DNA of 64,000 nucleotides from Micromonospora peucetia (GCF_900091625.1 NZ_FMIC01000002.1:1984001-2048000), one strand, 5' to 3'; positions 8,376 through 17,842 are shown, numbered from the stretch's first letter. The notes: generated by a model not told the origin, from the letters alone. Made by a program: numbers and translations.

Positions 8376-9811
8376 CGCGTCTCTCGTCCTTCGCTCGTCG
8401 TCTCGTCGCCGTCCGACCGGGGCGGTTCCTGTCGACGGTACGACGTCCCGGCCGGATCGTCGCGTCCGTCGGGCCGCAGCACGCCGGACGTCACCGTCGG
8501 CGGGCTGGCCGCCGTGTTCTGCCGCAGCTTGTAGGCAAGCGTGCCGGAGCAGACGAGAACCAGCACGGCCACCAGGATGGCGAGGAACACCATCCCGGCC
8601 CGGGACTGCTGCCCGCCCGGCTGGTGCGCCGGTGGGACGGCATGTCCCGCGTACGGCATCGGTCGGGCCTGCGACACGGGCGTCACGCCCCGGGGGTAGC
8701 CGGTCGGTGCCATCTGCGGGTGCTGGACCGATGCGGAGGGCGGGACCGAGGTGGGACGGTGCGGCGCAGCCGGTGGGACCGAGGTCGGGTGGTGTGGTCC
8801 GGCAACCGGACGGTGGGCCGCCACGGGCGGGCGGTGGGCCGTCATGGGCGGGCGTGGCGGCTGCACGGTGGGGACCGGCGGCCGGTGCGGCGACACCGGT
8901 GGGCGCGGCGGCGGCACCTGGGCACGGCCGGGCGGGGCGGCCGGCGACGCCGGTGCGGCGGAGATGGGCTGACCGGCGGCCCGAGCCTGCTGGGAGAGCT
9001 GGGACTTCAGTTGGCGGGCCACTCCGGCCAGCGCGGCGGCGCTCGACCAGCGGGCCCCCGGGTCCTTCGCCAGAGCCCGCTCGACCACCGTCCGGACCTG
9101 CGGCGGAATGTCGGCGGGCAGCGGCCGGGGGGCTTCCCGGACGTGCCGCATGGCGATCTCGAGGGGATTCTCGCCCTCGAACGGGCGCCGTCCGGCGAGG
9201 CACTGGTAGGCCACCACACCGAGCGCGTAGACGTCGGACGCGGGCGTGGCGACCCCGCCGGTGGCCTGCTCCGGCGAGATGTACGAGGCGGTGCCGAGCA
9301 CCGAACCGGCCGCCGTCAGCTGGGCCACCAGCTCCGACCGGGCGATGCCGAAGTCGGTGAGCACCAGGGTGCCGTTGGGGCGGACCAGCAGATTGCCGGG
9401 CTTCACGTCCCGGTGCACGATGCCCTTCACGTGCGCCGCGTGCAGCGCGTCAGCGGCCTGGGCGACGAGCGCCATCGTGCGGGCCGGGGTGAGTCGGCCG
9501 ACCCGGGCCAGGGTGGCCGACAGGGCGTCGCCCTCGACGTACTCCATGACCAGGAAGGCGATCTGCTGGTCGTTGCCGAAGTCGTAGACGTCGACCACCC
9601 CGGGGTGGTTGATCGTGGCCATGGTGCGGGCCTCGCCACGGAACCGCTCGGCGAAGTCGGGGTCGTCGAGCAACGCGGGGAGCAGGCTCTTGACGGCGAC
9701 CGTCCGGCCGAGCACCTGGTCGGTGCCGCGCCAGACGTCGCCCATGCCACCGCTGGCGATCCGCTCGTCGAGACGGTAGCGGTTGCCGAGCTGCACCCCG
9801 GGGCTGAGCAT
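8372..9811 (-). CDS. pknA: Serine/threonine protein kinase PknA-like
   Basis: 479 residues. The kinase domain (about 12-270) has Lys41 (VAVK), HRD Asp135 and DFG Asp153. A Pro/His-rich linker with repeated RPPV/HRP segments (about 300-400) leads to a single membrane helix near the C-terminus (GMVFLAILVAVLVLVCSG) and a short outer tail. PknA works with PknB on division, morphology and cell-wall enzymes. ATG at 9811 is chosen over an upstream in-frame ATG because CGGGAGG lies 8 bases before it and it falls 1 base after the pbpA stop. Downstream it overlaps pknB by 4 bases. Confidence 0.93.
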   Translation of the reverse strand: MLSPGVQLGNRYRLDERIASGGMGDVWRGTDQVLGRTVAVKSLLPALLDDPDFAERFRGEARTMATINHPGVVDVYDFGNDQQIAFLVMEYVEGDALSATLARVGRLTPARTMALVAQAADALHAAHVKGIVHRDVKPGNLLVRPNGTLVLTDFGIARSELVAQLTAAGSVLGTASYISPEQATGGVATPASDVYALGVVAYQCLAGRRPFEGENPLEIAMRHVREAPRPLPADIPPQVRTVVERALAKDPGARWSSAAALAGVARQLKSQLSQQARAAGQPISAAPASPAAPPGRAQVPPPRPPVSPHRPPVPTVQPPRPPMTAHRPPVAAHRPVAGPHHPTSVPPAAPHRPTSVPPSASVQHPQMAPTGYPRGVTPVSQARPMPYAGHAVPPAHQPGGQQSRAGMVFLAILVAVLVLVCSGTLAYKLRQNTAASPPTVTSGVLRPDGRDDPAGTSYRRQEPPRSDGDETTSEGRETR

Positions 9812-9812
9812 G

Positions 9813-11318
9813 TCAGCGGCCTCCCGGGTCGGCGATGGCGGCACGCATGATCTGCCCGGCGATCCGGGCCGCCTCGGCGCTGCCGCCCGGGCCGGCCTGC
9901 TCCAGCATCACGCAGACCGCGGAGATCGGGTTGCCGTTCTTGTCCAGCGCGAAGCCGATGAACCAGCCGTGGTCGGGCCGGTCCGGCGCGGACTGCGCGG
10001 TGCCGGTCTTGCCGCCGACCGTGTAGCCCTTGAGCTGCGCGTTCCTCCCGGAGCCGTTGTTGACCACGCTGACCATCATGTCCCGCAGGTCGTCGGCGAC
10101 CTGGCCGCTGACCGGCTGCCGCAGCTCCTTGGGCTTGGCGGTGTAGTAGCTGGTGGTGCGGTCCGGGGCGAGCAGCTGACGGACCAGGTACGGCCGCATC
10201 TGGCTGCCACCGTTGGCGACCGACGCGGCGATCATGGCGCCCTGGAGCGGGGTCATCCGCACGTTGTTCTGGCCGATCGAGGACTGCGCCAACGCGGCCG
10301 GGTCGGTGCCGCCGTCCGGGTTCTGCATGTCCCCGGTCCGGCTCGCCGCCACCGGGTAGCCGCCCTCGCCGAGCTGGCCGACGGTGAGGTCCTCCTGCTC
10401 GAAGCCGAACTGCCGGGCCTTCTCCTTGATCTTGTCCGCGCCGAGCCGTACGCCGAGCTGCGCGAAGCCCGTGTTGCACGACTCGGTCACCGCGTTCATC
10501 AGGGTGACCTCGTCCTCGGGGCAGATCGACGGGGCCGCGTTGCGGATCGGCGTGCCCGAGGTGGGCGGGGTGTAGCTGGCACCCGCCGGGATCCGGGTCT
10601 CCTGACCGACGCCGTTCTCCAGCGCCGCGGCAGCCACCACGATCTTGAAGGTGGAGCCCGGGGGCAGCACCTCGCCGAGGGCCCGGTTCTTCAGCGGGCC
10701 CGCCGGGTCCTGCTCCAGCTTGTTGTACGCGGCCGTGGCCTCGTTGGTGCGGTGGCTGACCAGCGGGTTGGGGTCGAAGCTCGGCATCGAGACCAGCGCC
10801 TGCACCGCCCCGGTACGCGGGTCGACGGCAATCGCCGCGCCCTTGGCGGCGTCGACGCCGTTGTTCCGCAACTGCTCGTACGCGACGTCCTGGGCGCGCT
10901 TGGAGACCGTGAGCAGCACGTTGCCGCCGCCGGTCTGGTCGCCGGTGAACATGTCCTTGACCCGGTTCGCGATGAGCTGGTCGCTGGTGCCGGCCAGGAA
11001 GTCGTTCTCGAACTTCTCGATCCCGGTCTCGGCCAGGTTGACCGGCTTGTAGCCGAGCACGTGCGCGTACTTCGCCCCACCGGGGTAGCTGCGCTGGAAC
11101 TTCAGCTCGCCGTCCGTCTCCTTGCTGACTGCGAAAGCGGTGCCGCCGGCCTCGATGTTGCCGCGCTTGCGGTCGTACTCGGCGACCTGGACCCGGCCGT
11201 TGTAGTCGCTGGTGCGGTATTCGTCGGCCTTGTAGGCCTGGATCCAGTTCAGGTTCGCGAAGAGCAGACCGAACAGGACCATGACGACGACGCCGACACG
11301 GCGCAGGGGTGCGTTCAC
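9813..11318 (-). CDS. pbpA: Penicillin-binding protein 2-type transpeptidase PbpA
   Basis: 501 residues. An N-terminal membrane anchor (about 8-24) precedes a dimerisation domain and a transpeptidase domain. Ser222 in PPGSTFK is the acylated serine, ESCNTGF holds the SxN motif, and GGKTGTAQS is the KTG motif. It cross-links peptidoglycan and is the partner of the FtsW/RodA polymerase encoded immediately upstream. The GTG start at 11318 follows GGAGG by 9 bases and overlaps the ftsW stop by GTGA, which implies coupled translation of the polymerase and transpeptidase. Confidence 0.94.
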   Translation of the reverse strand: MNAPLRRVGVVVMVLFGLLFANLNWIQAYKADEYRTSDYNGRVQVAEYDRKRGNIEAGGTAFAVSKETDGELKFQRSYPGGAKYAHVLGYKPVNLAETGIEKFENDFLAGTSDQLIANRVKDMFTGDQTGGGNVLLTVSKRAQDVAYEQLRNNGVDAAKGAAIAVDPRTGAVQALVSMPSFDPNPLVSHRTNEATAAYNKLEQDPAGPLKNRALGEVLPPGSTFKIVVAAAALENGVGQETRIPAGASYTPPTSGTPIRNAAPSICPEDEVTLMNAVTESCNTGFAQLGVRLGADKIKEKARQFGFEQEDLTVGQLGEGGYPVAASRTGDMQNPDGGTDPAALAQSSIGQNNVRMTPLQGAMIAASVANGGSQMRPYLVRQLLAPDRTTSYYTAKPKELRQPVSGQVADDLRDMMVSVVNNGSGRNAQLKGYTVGGKTGTAQSAPDRPDHGWFIGFALDKNGNPISAVCVMLEQAGPGGSAEAARIAGQIMRAAIADPGGR

Positions 11319-12805
11319 GGCCTGATCACCTCCGTGGGGGCACCGTGCAGCTGCTCCGGCGGACCGCCGGACGGTCGGGCCGCCTTGCCGCCCCCGCCGC
11401 CGACGGGCCGACGAGCGCCGTCGGAGATCCGGAGCAGGACCGCGATGAGCAGCCAGTTCGCCATCAGCGAGGAGCCGCCGGCAGAGAGGAACGGGGTGGT
11501 CTGGCCGGTCAGCGGGATGAGCTTGCTGATCCCGCCGACGATCACGAAGACCTGGAGCCCGAGGGTGAAGGCCAGGCCGCCGGCCAGCAGCTTGCCGAAC
11601 GAGTCGCGGACCGCCAGCGCCGCCCGCAACCCGCGCTCGACGATCAGCAGGTAGACCACGAGCAGCGCAGACAGGCCGAAGAGCCCGATCTCCTCGCCGA
11701 TGCCAGCGAAGATGAAGTCGTTCTGCACCTCGGGCAGCAGGCCCGGCTGACCGCCGCCCGGCCCCGCGCCGAACAGGCCGCCGGTGCCGAGCGCGAGCAG
11801 CCCCTGCACGAGCTGGTAGCCGTCGTTGTAGGGGTCGGCGAACGGGTCCAGCCAGATCTGCGCACGTAGGTAGAAGTTGGCGAACGGCCCGCCGACGACC
11901 TCGCCGAGCACGTATGCCAGGTAGACGCCGCCGAAGAAGAGCACCAGGCCGATGAGCAGCCAACTGACCCGCTCGGTGGCGATGTAGAGCGTCACCACGA
12001 ACATGCCGAAGTAGAGCAGCGAGGTGCCGAGGTCCTTCTCGAAGACGAGGACCAGGACGCTGATCAGCCAGACCACGACCACCGGGCCGAGGTCACGCCC
12101 ACGCGGGAAGTCGATACCGAGGAACCGGCGGCTCGCCAGCGACAGCACCTCACGCTTGCGCACCAGGTAGTAGGCGAAGAAGACCAGCAGGGCCAGCTTG
12201 GCGAACTCGCCGGGCTGGATGGAGAAGCCGCCGACCCGGATCCACAGCTTCGCGCCGTTGATCTCGGAGAACCGGCTGGGCAGCACCGCCGGGATCATCA
12301 CCAGCACGATGCCGGCCAGCCCCAGCGTGTACGCGTAGCGGGACACCGAGCGGTGGTCCCGCATCAGGGCGAGCAGGCCGGCGGCGAGGATGACCGAGGC
12401 GAGCGTCCAGGCGAGCTGCCGGCCGCCCGTGCCGGCGAAGATGGCCAGGTCCTCCCGCTCGGCGGGGGTCGCGTTGCCCAGGTCGAGCCGGCGCAGGAAG
12501 CCCACGCCGAGCCCGTTGAGCAGCGCCACCGCCGGCAGCAGGGCCGGGTCGGCGAAGGGCGCCAGGAACCGGATCACCAGGTGCAGGCCGAGAAAGACGG
12601 CGGTGAGCGCGGCGGCCGGCATCCAGAAGTCCGCCGTGACCGTGTCGAGCACCTTCGCCTCGACCATCGCCCCGTACGCGGCCACCAGCACCATGGCGAC
12701 CAGCAGCAGCGACAGCTCGGCGTTGCGCCTGGATCGGGCCAGGCGTACACCAGGCTGCTCGCCCGCGATGGCGGGCGAGGATGCCGGAATGGCCGCTGCG
12801 GTCAC
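11315..12805 (-). CDS. FtsW/RodA/SpoVE family peptidoglycan polymerase
   Basis: 496 residues with about 12 membrane helices, including the family segments ALNGLGVGFLRRL and QPGEFAKLALLVFFAYYL and the large extracellular loop with EVQNDFIFAGIGEEIG. SEDS proteins polymerise lipid II glycan chains. GTG at 12805 is preferred because GAGGA lies 7 bases upstream and residues before it show no homology. The stop overlaps pbpA, pairing polymerase and transpeptidase as in many actinobacteria. Whether it acts in division (FtsW) or elongation (RodA) cannot be read from sequence; the pknAB-pbpA context favours the RodA-like paralogue. Confidence 0.93.
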   Translation of the reverse strand: MTAAAIPASSPAIAGEQPGVRLARSRRNAELSLLLVAMVLVAAYGAMVEAKVLDTVTADFWMPAAALTAVFLGLHLVIRFLAPFADPALLPAVALLNGLGVGFLRRLDLGNATPAEREDLAIFAGTGGRQLAWTLASVILAAGLLALMRDHRSVSRYAYTLGLAGIVLVMIPAVLPSRFSEINGAKLWIRVGGFSIQPGEFAKLALLVFFAYYLVRKREVLSLASRRFLGIDFPRGRDLGPVVVVWLISVLVLVFEKDLGTSLLYFGMFVVTLYIATERVSWLLIGLVLFFGGVYLAYVLGEVVGGPFANFYLRAQIWLDPFADPYNDGYQLVQGLLALGTGGLFGAGPGGGQPGLLPEVQNDFIFAGIGEEIGLFGLSALLVVYLLIVERGLRAALAVRDSFGKLLAGGLAFTLGLQVFVIVGGISKLIPLTGQTTPFLSAGGSSLMANWLLIAVLLRISDGARRPVGGGGGKAARPSGGPPEQLHGAPTEVIRP

Positions 12806-12830
12806 GGAACGTCCTCGGATCGAGCCGCGC

Positions 12831-14258
12831 CTACTCCGGCGACCGGCACACGGCGGGATCGAGCGCCGGCGATTCGGTGTCGGAGGGCGGGGCGTCAGGT
12901 GTGGTGGTCGGCGCGGCCGGTGTGCTCGGCCCGCCACTCACCGGCGCGCTGGCGGTCGGGGCGGGCGACACCGGGCCGGTCGGCGTCGGGGCGGTGGTAA
13001 CCGTCACGGCGCTCGGGCTCGGGATCGGCGGGCAGACGGGCTTCAGGTTCGGGTTCGACGGGTCGTCGCTGGTCAACTCGGCCAGTCGACGCTCGGCGTC
13101 GGGCTCGCTCTTGGCCGGGATGCCCTGCTTGACCTGTTCCTGGGCGGCCAGCGTCAGGTCGTCCAGGTCCGCCGGGCTGGTGGAGTGCACGCTCGACAGG
13201 TCCATGCCGGCGATCTCGCCCTGGATGCCCCTGAACACGGCGACCTGGCCGCCCTCGGTGGCCCCGACGTAGTACTGCCGCTGGGTGTAGCTCCAGCCGC
13301 CGAAGACGGCGCCGCCGACGAGGATCAGCAGCGCCAGCGAGATCGCGGCGGCCCGCACCGGCCGACGCTTCGGGCGCTCCGACTCGTCGTCGGCACCGGC
13401 CGACGGTTCCTCGGGCACGGGCGGCCGGGGCGCGGAGAGGGCGGACGCCCGGGCGGCCGGAGTGGACACGTCGGCGGAGGTCGCCATGCCCCGGTCCCGG
13501 GCCGCGGCGCCGCCGACGATCGGGCTCGCCTCGACGATGTCCTGGTCGGTGGCGTCCGCGATGATCACCGTGATGTTGTCCGGGCCGCCGCCGCGCAGGG
13601 CGAGCTGTACCAGCCGCTCCACGCACTGCTGCGGGTCGGCGTATTCCCGCATGGTCTCGCCGATGGTGTCGGCACTGACCACACCCGAGAGACCGTCGCT
13701 GCAGATCAGGTAGCGGTCGCCGGCGAGCACCTGGCGGACACTGTATTCCGGGTCGATGTCGCGACCGTCGAGCGCCCGGGTGAGCAGCGACCGCTGCGGG
13801 TGGCTGCTCGCCTCCTCGGCGCTGATCCGGCCCTCGTCGACGAGCATCTGGACGTACGTGTCGTCCTTGGTGACCTGCGCGAACTCACCGTTGCGCAGGA
13901 GGTAGGCCCGCGAGTCACCGATGTGGACCATGCCCAGCTTGCTGCCGGAGAAGAGGGTCGCGGTGAGCGTGGTGCCCATCCCCTCCAGCTGGGGATTGGC
14001 GTCCACGGTGTCGCGGAGCTGCTGGTTGGCGGTGCCCACGGCAGAACGCAGCGCGTCGACGAGGGCGTCACCGGGGACGTCCTCGTCGAGCGGCGCCATG
14101 GCACCGATGACGATGTTGCTGGCGACGTCACCGGCGGCCATGCCGCCCATGCCGTCGGCAACGGCGAGAAGCCGCGGGCCGGCGTAGACGGAATCCTGGT
14201 TACCGTCTCGGATCAGACCGCGGTCGCTGTGGGCCGCATAGCGCAGGGTCAGAGTCAT
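12831..14258 (-). CDS. pstP: PP2C-type protein phosphatase PstP
   Basis: 475 residues. The N-terminal PPM/PP2C domain (1 to about 235) shows Asp18 (RDGNQDS), Asp35 (ADGMGG), the HIGDSRAYLLR segment and GGGPDNITVII, all metal- or phosphate-binding signatures. A linker and one membrane helix (about 300-320) lead to an outer domain and a Pro/Thr-rich tail. PstP removes phosphates from PknA, PknB and their substrates. ATG at 14258 overlaps the fhaB stop by ATGA. Twenty-five bases separate its stop from ftsW. Confidence 0.95.
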   Translation of the reverse strand: MTLTLRYAAHSDRGLIRDGNQDSVYAGPRLLAVADGMGGMAAGDVASNIVIGAMAPLDEDVPGDALVDALRSAVGTANQQLRDTVDANPQLEGMGTTLTATLFSGSKLGMVHIGDSRAYLLRNGEFAQVTKDDTYVQMLVDEGRISAEEASSHPQRSLLTRALDGRDIDPEYSVRQVLAGDRYLICSDGLSGVVSADTIGETMREYADPQQCVERLVQLALRGGGPDNITVIIADATDQDIVEASPIVGGAAARDRGMATSADVSTPAARASALSAPRPPVPEEPSAGADDESERPKRRPVRAAAISLALLILVGGAVFGGWSYTQRQYYVGATEGGQVAVFRGIQGEIAGMDLSSVHSTSPADLDDLTLAAQEQVKQGIPAKSEPDAERRLAELTSDDPSNPNLKPVCPPIPSPSAVTVTTAPTPTGPVSPAPTASAPVSGGPSTPAAPTTTPDAPPSDTESPALDPAVCRSPE

Positions 14259-14740
14259 GGCCGTAATTCGAGAGAAGTGCGGCCGATCCGGATCGGCACG
14301 CCGAGGGGGACGGGGGTTGGTCCGGTGACCTTAGCGCGATCCAGGTAGGTGCCGTTAGTCGAGCCGAGGTCCTCGACGAACCACTGGCCGTCGCGTGGCA
14401 CCAGTCGGGCGTGCCGTGCCGAGGCGTAGTCGTCGGTGATGACGAGGGTGGAATCCTCGGCCCGACCGATGGTGATCTGCGCTTCGCCGAGGGTGATCCG
14501 GGTCCCCGCCAGTTGACCGGCGGTGACCACGAGCTGGTGCGCCGCCCTGCCCCGCTTCGCCTTCGCCGGTTTCGCCGCCTGACCGAGCGAGGCGCCGACC
14601 GCCCGGGGGGCGGCCACCAGCCGGCTCGACCGGGCACCTGCGAAAAGGTCCCGGCGGATCACGCCGACCACCGTGAACACGAAGATCCACAGCAGGATGA
14701 GGAACCCGAACCGGGCGACGGTGATGACGAGTTCCGGCAA
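14255..14740 (-). CDS. fhaB: FHA-domain membrane protein FhaB (FipA-like)
   Basis: 161 residues. One N-terminal membrane helix (about 7-27) and a basic linker precede a C-terminal FHA domain with the phosphothreonine-binding pattern GRAEDSTLVI, SARHARL and [14 protein letters not shown] domains bind phosphothreonine. In mycobacteria FhaB is a substrate of the operon kinases and links FtsZ and FtsQ at septa. It is 6 bases downstream of fhaA and overlaps pstP by 4 bases. Confidence 0.93.
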   Translation of the reverse strand: MPELVITVARFGFLILLWIFVFTVVGVIRRDLFAGARSSRLVAAPRAVGASLGQAAKPAKAKRGRAAHQLVVTAGQLAGTRITLGEAQITIGRAEDSTLVITDDYASARHARLVPRDGQWFVEDLGSTNGTYLDRAKVTGPTPVPLGVPIRIGRTSLELRP

Positions 14741-14746
14741 GGCGGG

Positions 14747-15508
14747 TCAGCCGTCCACGCGGAAGGTCAGCGTCGTGGTGCCGAGCTGGATCATGTCGCC
14801 GGGGTTGAGCGCGACGGCGGAGACCCGCTGGCCGTTGACCATGGTGCCGTTGGTCGACCCGAGATCGGTCAGCACGACCTGGCCACCGTCGAAGTCCAGC
14901 CGGGCGTGTCGCCGCGAGATACCGACGTCGGGCAGGCGCAGGTTGGCCTGGTCGCCACGGCCGATCACGGTCGAGCCCATCTGGAGCGGGTAGGTGCGCC
15001 CGTCGCCGGAGACCAGCCGCACGTTGCGGCCGCCGCCGTGGCCGGGCGGAGGACCGTAGCCACCACCCTGGTCGTACGCCGGGTAGGCGGGCTGGCCCGC
15101 GTCGTAGCCGGGCGCCGAGACCGGGGCGACCTCGCCACCGGTGTAGACCTCGGCGGTGACCCGGAACATGCCGGTGTCCAGCCCTTCGCCGCGTTCGATC
15201 TCGACGATCACGTCGCCGTAGACCGTCCAGGCCTGCTCGCCGATGAACTCCGCCTGCGACTGGGCCAGTTCCTGGGCCAACGCGGCAGCGTACGGCGCCA
15301 GACGACTGTGGTCGTAGGGCGAGAGATCGATCACGTAGCGGTTGGGCACCAACGTGCGCCCACCGGCCAGGATCGCCTTGTGCGCCTCGGCCTCCCGCTG
15401 CATGGCGTTGAGGATCTCCACGGGGTGAACCACCCCTTTGAAGACCTTGGCGAAGGCCCCTTCGACCAGGCCTTCCAGACGCTTCTCGAAGCGTTGCAGC
15501 ACGCTCAC
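14747..15508 (-). CDS. fhaA: FHA-domain protein FhaA with DUF3662 N-terminus
   Basis: 253 residues. The N-terminal DUF3662 domain (1 to about 125, starting [17 protein letters not shown]) is followed by a Tyr/Gly/Pro-rich linker (about 135-165) and a C-terminal FHA domain ([30 protein letters not shown]). FhaA binds phosphorylated partners such as the MviN pseudokinase domain and restrains peptidoglycan synthesis in mycobacteria. GTG at 15508 has GGAGGAG about 4 bases upstream; an in-frame ATG at 15535 would add nine residues. It is the first gene of the leftward seven-gene operon, so the operon promoter should lie between 15509 and 15700. Confidence 0.93.
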   Translation of the reverse strand: MSVLQRFEKRLEGLVEGAFAKVFKGVVHPVEILNAMQREAEAHKAILAGGRTLVPNRYVIDLSPYDHSRLAPYAAALAQELAQSQAEFIGEQAWTVYGDVIVEIERGEGLDTGMFRVTAEVYTGGEVAPVSAPGYDAGQPAYPAYDQGGGYGPPPGHGGGRNVRLVSGDGRTYPLQMGSTVIGRGDQANLRLPDVGISRRHARLDFDGGQVVLTDLGSTNGTMVNGQRVSAVALNPGDMIQLGTTTLTFRVDG

Positions 15509-15641
15509 CGGCTCCTCCTCGGGTCCCGAGGACATGATGGTATCCGGCCGGCGCGCGCGCAGCTCACACGCCGCTCGGCCGTCTGACGGCGACCCGGTCG
15601 GGCGGGCCGATACTGCCGTGCTAGTCTTTCGTCCGCCACGA

Positions 15642-15668
15642 ACGGTAACCGCTCCTCGGACGGTAACC
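15642..15668. promoter_or_regulatory. Direct repeat of ACGGTAACC upstream of fhaA
   Basis: Two exact copies of ACGGTAACC lie at 15642-15650 and 15660-15668, an 18-bp period. Each contains the palindromic GGTnACC core. They sit about 135-160 bp upstream of fhaA and just before the tRNA promoter. A regulator bound here could affect both divergent units. No regulator can be named. Confidence 0.35.
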
Positions 15669-15670
15669 AA

Positions 15671-15700
15671 TCGTCGCAACGATCACGGACCGGGTAGGAT
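15671..15700 (+). promoter_or_regulatory. Candidate promoter of tRNA-Leu
   Basis: TAGGAT at 15695-15700 is a good actinobacterial -10 box. A weak -35 (TCGTCG, 15671-15676) lies 18 bp upstream. The mature tRNA starts about 60 bases downstream, a plausible 5' leader. Confidence 0.4.
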
Positions 15701-15761
15701 GTCCGGGGCCCGCTGGAGACAGCAGGACCGGCACAGACTACAGTGTTCGAGGTCAAGCCAC

Positions 15762-15847
15762 GGGGAAGTGGCGGAATGGCAGACGCGCACGGTTCAGGTC
15801 CGTGTGCCCGAAAGGGCGTGGGGGTTCAACTCCCCCCTTCCCCACCA
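15762..15847 (+). tRNA. tRNA-Leu (anticodon CAG), CCA encoded
   Basis: 86 bases form a full class II cloverleaf. The acceptor stem is GGGGAAG/CTTCCCC, the D-arm GCGG...CGC, the anticodon stem CACGG/CCGTG with loop TTCAGGT, the long variable arm GCCC-GAAA-GGGC, and the T-arm GGGGG-TTCAACT-CCCCC. Discriminator A and an encoded CCA follow. Anticodon CAG reads CUG, the most used leucine codon in high-GC actinobacteria. The long variable arm is expected for tRNA-Leu. A strong hairpin follows at once. Confidence 0.97.
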
Positions 15848-15856
15848 AATACGCGA

Positions 15857-15880
15857 GGGCCCCGCATCACTGCGGGGCCC
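15857..15880 (+). terminator. Terminator hairpin after tRNA-Leu
   Basis: GGGCCCCGCA and TGCGGGGCCC form a perfect 10-bp stem around TCAC, beginning 10 bases after the tRNA. Only TT follows, so it is a short-tail GC-rich hairpin as is common in actinobacteria. Confidence 0.8.
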
Positions 15881-15956
15881 TTGTGCCGTATCGGGGCGTG
15901 CCGTACGTCACGCTATGCTCCGATGGTTTCTGCCTTCGACGGACCAGGAGTGGCGT

Positions 15957-17030
15957 GTGAGTGTCGCGTTCGTGACCGGGTCGGGCGGTCTGATCGGCTC
16001 CGAGGCGGTCCGGCACTTCGCCGGCCTCGGTCTCGAGGTCGTCGGCATCGACAACGACATGCGGCAGGAGTTCTTCGGCGAGGAGGCGTCCACCGCCTGG
16101 AACGTCCGGCGGCTGACCGACGAGCTGGGGTCCGCCTACTCGCACCACAGCATCGACATCCGCGACCGGGCCGCGCTGGCCAAGCTGTTCAAGCGGTACG
16201 GCACCGACGTCGCCGTGGTGATCCACACCGCCGCCCAGCCGTCGCACGACTGGGCGGTGCGCGACCCGTTCACCGACTTCGACGTGAACGCCGCCGGCAC
16301 GCTCAACGTCCTGCAGAACGTGCGCGAACACTGCCCCGAGGCGCCGGTCATCCACTGCTCCACCAACAAGGTCTACGGCGACCGGCCGAACAGTTTGCCC
16401 CTGGTCGAGCTGGAGTCCCGCTGGGAGATCGAGCCGGGGCACCCGTACGAGCAGGGCATCCGTGAGGACATGTCCATCGACGCCTGCCTGCACTCGATCT
16501 TCGGCGCCTCGAAGGTGGCAGCCGACATCATGGTGCAGGAGTACGGCCGCTACTTCGACATGCGGACGGCCTGCTTCCGGGGCGGGACGCTGACCGGCCC
16601 GGCGCACTCCGCGACGGAACTGCACGGCTTCCTCGGCTACGTGATGCGCGCCAACATGGAGCGCCGGACCTACAAGATCTTCGGCTACCAGGGCAAGCAG
16701 GTCCGCGACGCCATCCACAGCTCGGACGTGGTCTCCGCGTTCGAGGCGTTCTTCCGCAACCCGCGCCCGGCTGCGGTCTACAACCTCGGCGGGGGCCGGC
16801 ACTCGAACACCTCCAACCGGGAGGCGTTCGCGCTGGCCGAGCAGATCACCGGCCAGGAGATGATCACCGAGTACGTCGAGGCCAACCGGATCGGCGACCA
16901 CAAGTGGTGGATCGGCTCGAACGAGGCGTTCCAGGCTGACTACCCCGAGTGGAAGCAGGTCTACGACGTGCCCATGATCATGCGGGAGATCTACGAGGCC
17001 AACGTGGACAAGTGGGTGCCGGGAGCATGA
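15957..17030 (+). CDS. NAD-dependent epimerase, CDP-paratose 2-epimerase-like
   Basis: 357 residues. The short-chain dehydrogenase Rossmann motif GSGGLIG lies at residues 8-14, and the [11 protein letters not shown] segment (about 135-145) is typical of the CDP-paratose/tyvelose 2-epimerase group. The usual YxxxK pair is replaced by Phe182-x3-Lys186 (IFGASK). GTG at 15957 follows AGGAG by 6 bases; an in-frame extension upstream has no support. It overlaps the glycosyltransferase gene by ATGA, so an activated sugar is probably made here and transferred by its partner. The actual substrate cannot be deduced. Confidence 0.82.
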   Translation: MSVAFVTGSGGLIGSEAVRHFAGLGLEVVGIDNDMRQEFFGEEASTAWNVRRLTDELGSAYSHHSIDIRDRAALAKLFKRYGTDVAVVIHTAAQPSHDWAVRDPFTDFDVNAAGTLNVLQNVREHCPEAPVIHCSTNKVYGDRPNSLPLVELESRWEIEPGHPYEQGIREDMSIDACLHSIFGASKVAADIMVQEYGRYFDMRTACFRGGTLTGPAHSATELHGFLGYVMRANMERRTYKIFGYQGKQVRDAIHSSDVVSAFEAFFRNPRPAAVYNLGGGRHSNTSNREAFALAEQITGQEMITEYVEANRIGDHKWWIGSNEAFQADYPEWKQVYDVPMIMREIYEANVDKWVPGA

Positions 17031-17833
17031 CCGGCAGTGGCAAGCGGAACGTCCTCGGGGTCCTGGTCGACGCCACCGACTATGCCGGGGCGACCGACCA
17101 GGTGGTGGCGGCGGCACAGGAGCGCCGTTCGCTGGCGCTGACGGCGCTGGCCGTGCACGGCGTGATGACCGGGGTGCTCGACCCGGCGCACAACGCCCGG
17201 CTGAACTCCTTCGACGTGGTCACCCCCGACGGCCAGCCGGTCCGCTGGGCGCTCAACCTGCTGCACGGCGCCGGGCTCACCGACCGGGTCTACGGCCCCA
17301 CCCTGACCCTGCACGTGCTCTCCCGGTTCGCCGACGAGGGACTGCCGGTCTACCTCTACGGCTCGACCGAGGAGACCCTGGCCAGGCTGATTCCGGCGTT
17401 GGAGCAGATGTTCCCGGCGCTGAAGATCGCCGGGGTGGAGCCGTCCAAGTTCCGGGCGGTACAGCCGGGCGAGGACGTCGAGATCGCCGACCGGATCAGG
17501 TCCAGCGGGGCCCGGCTCGTGCTGGTCGGGCTGGGCTGCCCCCGCCAGGAGGTCTTCGCGTACGCCATGCGACCGCTGCTGGACATGCCGCTGATGGCGG
17601 TCGGGGCGGCCTTCGACTACCACGCCGGGCTGCTGCGCCAGCCCCCGCCATGGATGCAGCGGGCCGGCCTGGAGTGGTTCTGGCGCCTCGGCCTGGAACC
17701 GAAGCGGCTCTGGCGACGCTACGTGATCCTCAACCCGGCCTACCTGACCCGGCTCGCCGGACAGAAGACGGGGCTGTGGAAGGCGAGGCCGCCGGCCCCG
17801 GCCACGGAGCAACCGGCGACCTTCGCCGTCTGA
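17027..17833 (+). CDS. WecG/TagA/CpsF-family glycosyltransferase
   Basis: 268 residues, normal for GT26. It shows [19 protein letters not shown] and [11 protein letters not shown] in the N-terminal half, then [12 protein letters not shown] and [15 protein letters not shown], which are family signatures. It ends with an amphipathic basic stretch ([21 protein letters not shown]) likely to touch the membrane. Relatives add a ManNAc-type sugar to lipid-linked GlcNAc during surface polymer synthesis. ATG at 17027 has GGGAG 4 bases upstream and overlaps the epimerase stop. A long hairpin follows its stop. Confidence 0.88.
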   Translation: MTGSGKRNVLGVLVDATDYAGATDQVVAAAQERRSLALTALAVHGVMTGVLDPAHNARLNSFDVVTPDGQPVRWALNLLHGAGLTDRVYGPTLTLHVLSRFADEGLPVYLYGSTEETLARLIPALEQMFPALKIAGVEPSKFRAVQPGEDVEIADRIRSSGARLVLVGLGCPRQEVFAYAMRPLLDMPLMAVGAAFDYHAGLLRQPPPWMQRAGLEWFWRLGLEPKRLWRRYVILNPAYLTRLAGQKTGLWKARPPAPATEQPATFAV

Positions 17834-17842
17834 CCGCCGACA

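Noticed and set aside
9783..11654. 623-codon rightward frame
   Set aside because: Antisense to pbpA and the ends of pknA and ftsW, all with catalytic motifs. Composition (repeated VLDDL, RGRH) is typical of a shadow frame.
12390..14348. 652-codon rightward frame over pstP
   Set aside because: PstP has intact PP2C motifs on the other strand; this frame has no recognisable domain.
15438..15956. In-frame extension of the epimerase upstream of 15957
   Set aside because: It would run through tRNA-Leu and its terminator. GTG 15957 has a good ribosome site.
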